Positions 59,901 to 64,000 of a DNA stretch of 64,000 nucleotides are shown here, piece by piece. The position numbers and the translations under genes were made by a program. Below the pieces are notes generated by a model. It was not told the DNA's origin and ran no database searches. It saw nothing but the letters and a program-made list of their open reading frames with translations. Source of the stretch: Bugula neritina (lineage: Eukaryota > Bryozoa > Gymnolaemata > Cheilostomatida > Bugulidae); NCBI GenBank assembly GCA_964035545.1, contig OZ037769.1:7687929-7751928 (forward strand), read 5' to 3'. Position 1 is the stretch's first letter; the number at the start of each line of letters is the position of its first letter.

Positions 59901-62900
59901 CTCACTGTGTATCATAATAATACTAATACTGTACTCTCACTGTGTATCATAATAATACTGTACCCTCACTGTGTATCATAATACTAATACTGTACCCTCA
60001 CTGTGTATCATAATAATACTAATACTGTACTCTCACTGTGTATCATAATAATACTAATACTGTACCCTCACTCTGTATTATACTAATACTGTACCCTCAC
60101 TGTGTATCATACTAATACTAATACTGTACCCTCACTGTGTATCATACCCTCACTGTGTATCATTCTTGCAGGGAGGGCCCCACATGCAGGCTATAGCTGC
60201 TGTAGCTGTTGGCATGAAGCATACAAAGAGACCAGAGTTTGTGGAATATCAAAAGCAGGTTGGTATTAGTGAAATAGCTACAAGAATGATACGTTGAACT
60301 GTTAGAGTAGGCCAAGCTAAACTTTGATCTTCTTATTGCTTATACTTTGAGACTTAAACAATTAACTCAATGTTTGATACACAGCCATTAAGGTCTGTGC
60401 AGTTGAGACTTTTCCTTAAACCACTGTTGATTTACAGTATCATTGGCTCTAAAGAATCAGTGGTATTCCTAACATGAAACTTTTTGCATTTGAAAAATAT
60501 CTTGACTGTTTCAAAACCAACATATTCTGATTGGCTGATCGGTGTAAGTACTATGTCACGACAGAACTTGCTGTAATTATAATTCAACATACAAATGTTT
60601 ACCTGTGAGACAGTGTTTATGTGTCAGATGTCACTATTTAAATTTGTTTATCATCACAATTTTTGAAAGCCAAGTTTTCATGAAAACGCCCCAATGTAAC
60701 TAGGCCTGTAAAGCACAAAGTATTTAAGATTTTGGTTGTGTTTCTTAAATTATAGAGACAATGCATCATGTTATTTCTGGTTAATGATGAAAATTTGCTT
60801 AGTTTGAAACTCACCAAAGTTTTTAAGTTATTCTACCATATGATGCATATACTCATGACCTATTGCTGACCTTAGTTGAGCTTGTTTCACTGAGCTCTCT
60901 ATTGTTCATTGACTTCTATATCATATGCTACTAGCATTGTCATTTGTATGCTAGTCAATACCAAAACACCTCTCCATTGATGTGAAGCTACACCTATGAT
61001 CATTTTTTAGGCTTTGCTTGAAATCTGGATTATGTCAAAATGATCGAAATGAATAACTTTTTGTAAAGGAGAAAAAGTGTGATAATATATACGTACAGAT
61101 TTAGGACTTTACTGAAAATAGTATTGATACGAAAATACAAGTAAATTTTCTGCAAAAAATATAAAAGCGAACTATTTAGATTTTTATTACAATTTAAAGC
61201 TTTTAAGCTCATTAAAGTTTTTTTTATTTCTTTAGTCAACGAAAAATAATGTAACCTAATAATAAACCATGTGTTATGTAGTATACTATAAACTTATTAG
61301 AAAGTATTGTTATCTCCCCTCACTTTTAGTATCATACATCTGGAGCAGGTACAGACAACTATTCCTCAGTTATATGCCTGTGACGGGACGTCAAGGTGAC
61401 TATATACTGTGTGAATGAATTTCTGTATACTGTGTGAATGAATTTCTGTAGGTTCTGTTGAACTGCAAGACCTTAGCCCAGCATTTGATGGACAGTGGTA
61501 ACGTGATAGTGTCCGGAGGTACTGATGTGCACCTCATGCTCTGGGACCTGCGTCCTCGAGGGGTAGATGGGGGTAGAACTGAGAGGGTACTGGATCTGTG
61601 TGGCATTACCCTCAACAAGAACACCTGTCCTGGTGACAAGAGTGCTTTGAACCCTGGTGGTGTTAGAATTGGTGAGCTTTGCTGTTGAACTGGTGTCACC
61701 CATGCTTATACATCTCCAAATTCTGAACTTTTGGTGTAATAGTATAGTAGTGAACTGCAGCTTTTATAAACTATATTATCTTTAAATGTTCTGTGTAAAT
61801 CTGGCCACTGGTAAAATGTTTCAAGAAATAACTATTGAGTGTTTTCAAGTTACTGGTGGAAAATTTTGCCAAGACTTACTAATGAGCTATAAAAAGTGGT
61901 TGTCTTGTTTCAGAACATTTAAAATTATTTTAAACTTCTGTGGCTTATTTTCTCTAATGATGCTGAAAAAACACTCCTCTAGAGCGTTAAGGTCATACTA
62001 GGATATTTCTGTACAATGCATGCGAACTGAAAATTTGCACCACAAGTAAAAAAAGGTGTACACTGTACACTAATTCATACGTGCTGAGAATGCTGAGCGA
62101 CAAGTGCGAATATTTTCTGTTCTCGTTACCTAATTGACTGGTAGTTATTTTTTCTAATTTAGTGCTACATTCCACTAAATTGTGTTTTGTTGAAAGCGGG
62201 TGAGATTTAAAAAAGAAAATTTAATTTAACCCTAACATGTAGCTATAGAAACAAGGCGAGCAGTAAAGTTAAACGCAAATATTATTTATAGTTAGTAGAT
62301 TTTTGCTTTCACTGGCGGAACGTTGTACAGTGGACACCTTTTCCTACTTGTGGTGCAAATTTTACGCACCGTGTGGCTCTACGCTTAGTAAGGGTGGTCT
62401 CCGTGCAGTACCCTACACTGTAATTAAGGAATGTTTTTTCAGACTTGTTTTACCATCAAATTCTGTCAATGCAGCAGGAGAAAATGAGTACACACAAGAG
62501 AATGTTAAAACTGAAAGTTAAAACAACCAACGATTAATTCTTTAGATGAAAAAACATTAGAGATGTCTCCAGATTTGAAATAAATTTGCCAATTTGGAAA
62601 CGCAGTTATAGAAAAAACATAAATGATTTTTAAATTTTAGTGATTACAGTTAAATTTTTGTTATTTCATTAACTTTTTGTGGAAAACCCAGTCATTTCTA
62701 AGTACCAAATGCACAGTTTATTATTCCGGGTAGAAAACTCCTTATTTCTATGTTAGATCTTACCTATTTATACCATGGCTAAACACACTTATATATTTGT
62801 GAAGAAACTATAATTTATACTAACCCTAGATGTCAATAGCATTGTGGTGATTACGTGGTTTAATTCATATAGAAGTACTGGAAGTTCAAGGTTTTTTTTA

Positions 62901-63485
62901 TAAATATAATGCTAAATTTTTCTCTCTTATTGTCTACTAAAATGAACTCTTTTTTCAAACTTTGACTGTTTCAAAGGAATTGTCTTTCCTAAGGAGTAGA
63001 TTAAAAGCCTTATATAAATCTCATTTATCTGTAGGTTTACATGCATCCACTTCTAGAAACTACAAGGAGACCGACATGAAGCAGGTAGCCGATTTCTTGA
63101 ATGAAGGTGTCGATATTGCAGTGGCAGCAAAAGGCAAAACAAGTAAGTGAATTCTAAGTAGTTTGATCAACAGTACAGAACCAAAGCGATGTTGACCTAA
63201 TTGGAAAATGTGATAATGAATTTACTAGTTTGCAGTTATTGTTAGATTTTGTGCTCATGTTTGTATTTTGCATTGTGGTGTGTAAGCAAAATGTTAATAA
63301 TTAAATTTTATTGGTGGAAATACTATCAGTTGTAGCTTTTTATTAATAATTCTATAGAAACACTGAAGGAGTTCAAGGAGTTTGTGTTGGAAGATGCCGA
63401 GACTCAGAGATCTATCAAAGATCTTAACTCCCGAGTTGTGAAATTTGCTTCAGGCTTCCACATGCCTGGCCGTGATGAATACTAG
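53977..63485 (+). CDS. SHMT2: Serine hydroxymethyltransferase, probably mitochondrial
   Basis: Eleven exons: 53977-54042, 55719-55960, 56243-56443, 57990-58071, 58447-58559, 58774-58923, 59240-59351, 60172-60258, 61452-61671, 63035-63142 and 63358-63485; 502 residues (human SHMT2 is 504), every junction in phase. SHMT converts serine and tetrahydrofolate to glycine and methylene-tetrahydrofolate with PLP. Seen: LIASENFTS and [14 protein letters not shown] in the N-terminal folate/PLP region, [21 protein letters not shown], and [12 protein letters not shown] with the PLP lysine at residue 279. GGVRIGLHAST and FHMPGRDEY close the C-terminus. The first about 40 residues ([15 protein letters not shown]..) are basic and hydroxylated without acids, like a mitochondrial presequence. 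Two introns carry minisatellites ending at the splice acceptor. AATAAA at 63657. Confidence 0.96.
54060..54860. repeat. TAN-triplet arrays in SHMT intron 1
   Basis: Runs of TAATACTAATAGTAATA-type triplets at 54060-54130, 54430-54620 and 54775-54845, like the arrays near 31.5-33 kb. Confidence 0.75.
56722..56741. mobile_element. hAT-type terminal inverted repeat, remnant
   Basis: AAAAAGGTTGGGAACCACTG; its reverse complement CAGTGGTTCCCAACCTTTTT is the canonical end of many hAT (Charlie/MER5-like) elements. The opposite end was not found within SHMT intron 3, so the copy is truncated or strongly diverged. Confidence 0.6.
58240..58446 (+). repeat. Higher-order tandem repeat ending in the SHMT exon 5 acceptor
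   Basis: Interleaved units TACATAGTCTGTACTAC, GTATACTATACAG and ACACCCATATTGTGTATATT. The last unit, CATATTGTGTATATTATAG, supplies the splice acceptor itself (AG at 58445-58446). Confidence 0.85.
59765..60165 (+). repeat. Minisatellite, about 35-bp unit, ending at the SHMT exon 8 acceptor
   Basis: Around ten copies of AATACTGTACTCTCACTGTG plus TATCATAATAATACT, with shortened units. The array stops about 6 nt before the acceptor AG at 60170-60171. Confidence 0.95.
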
Positions 63486-64000
63486 TCTTTCTAACTGTTG
63501 CATAATTTCTTGTTAAGGTCATGATCTGTGCTACATGTTTCCTATTTTAGTACGTTATTTTTTAGGTATGTATACTCTTTTACTATTATATATTATCGGA
63601 TATAATCTACTTGATCAATGTTGAATAATTATAAGTTTTGTGTATTTTACTTGCTCAATAAAATGTAAGTTAAAAGTTGCAACATTTGTGATTTATACCG
63701 TTTTGAGCAAACCCAGTTTTATACAAAAGTTCTACTAAAAGCATATTTCTTGTTTTATTATATCTAGTTACTGCTACTCTGATGACTAAAGCTTCGTTTA
63801 AAATAAAAATACTTATAGTTGAAATACAACAGAAAGCTATATATGCTGCCTAGTATTATTGTGCACTCTGTTTTCATCACTGAATATAGTACAGATGTAA
63901 TGGTAAAGGTTTGATCGTGGTCAGAGATAAAACCTTCGGTTTAAAATCTTTAAATAAATCACTTGAAATAAAAACAGGAAATACTTAAATAATATGAGCA
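63486..64000. other. SHMT 3' untranslated region and downstream DNA
   Basis: AATAAA at 63657-63662, 172 nt after the stop, followed by AT-rich DNA. No further gene seen to the window end. Confidence 0.6.
63657..63662 (+). terminator. SHMT poly(A) signal
   Basis: AATAAA followed by a T/G-rich stretch (about 63672-63690), the expected distance for cleavage. Confidence 0.6.

Overview
The window is nuclear DNA from an animal. Intron-bearing genes for typical metazoan or holozoan families (P2X receptor, PAIP2, SH3BP5, mitochondrial ribosomal protein L53, SHMT) lie in very AT-rich DNA full of tandem repeats and small non-autonomous transposons. A marine or early-branching invertebrate such as a sponge would fit, but the sequence alone does not fix the species. 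No bacterial operons, CRISPR arrays or rRNA genes are visible.

Layout. Bases 1-5766 are the 3' part of a Ty3/Gypsy LTR retrotransposon: protease end, RT, RNase H and integrase in one open frame, then an extra zinc-finger/coiled-coil ORF, a purine tract and a probable 3' LTR. It is much more GC-rich than its surroundings. Next is a multi-exon plus-strand gene of unknown family (about 6015-10121). It converges on an intronless minus-strand P2X receptor gene (10609-11793). About 10.6 kb of gene-poor AT-rich DNA follows, holding one transposon copy flanked by a direct repeat. Then come PAIP2 (22415-24585, +), an L-galactose-dehydrogenase-like aldo-keto reductase (26542-28561, +), MRPL53 (28953-30343, -), a TAN-triplet-rich region with a second tandem-repeat-ended transposon (32042-32554), SH3BP5 (35178-47391, -, ten exons, with a SINE in an intron), a two-exon orphan gene (50398-51304, -), and mitochondrial-type SHMT (53977-63485, +, eleven exons).

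The genes are unrelated housekeeping or signalling genes and do not form a pathway. SHMT (one-carbon metabolism) and MRPL53 are probably mitochondrial, SH3BP5 is a Rab11 exchange factor, PAIP2 represses translation through PABP, and P2X is an ATP-gated channel family. I rebuilt exon models by checking reading phase across each GT-AG or GC-AG junction. Every internal junction proposed for PAIP2, the reductase, MRPL53, SH3BP5, SHMT and both orphan genes keeps frame.

The most notable observations are: (1) a P2X receptor that keeps all ten ectodomain cysteines but lacks three of the basic ATP-binding residues; (2) minisatellites lying against splice sites in four introns; (3) a family of transposons whose terminal inverted repeats are themselves short tandem repeats; (4) the extra zinc-finger ORF in the Gypsy element, with a possible small in-frame intron linking it to pol; and (5) a SINE with a perfect 13-bp target duplication.
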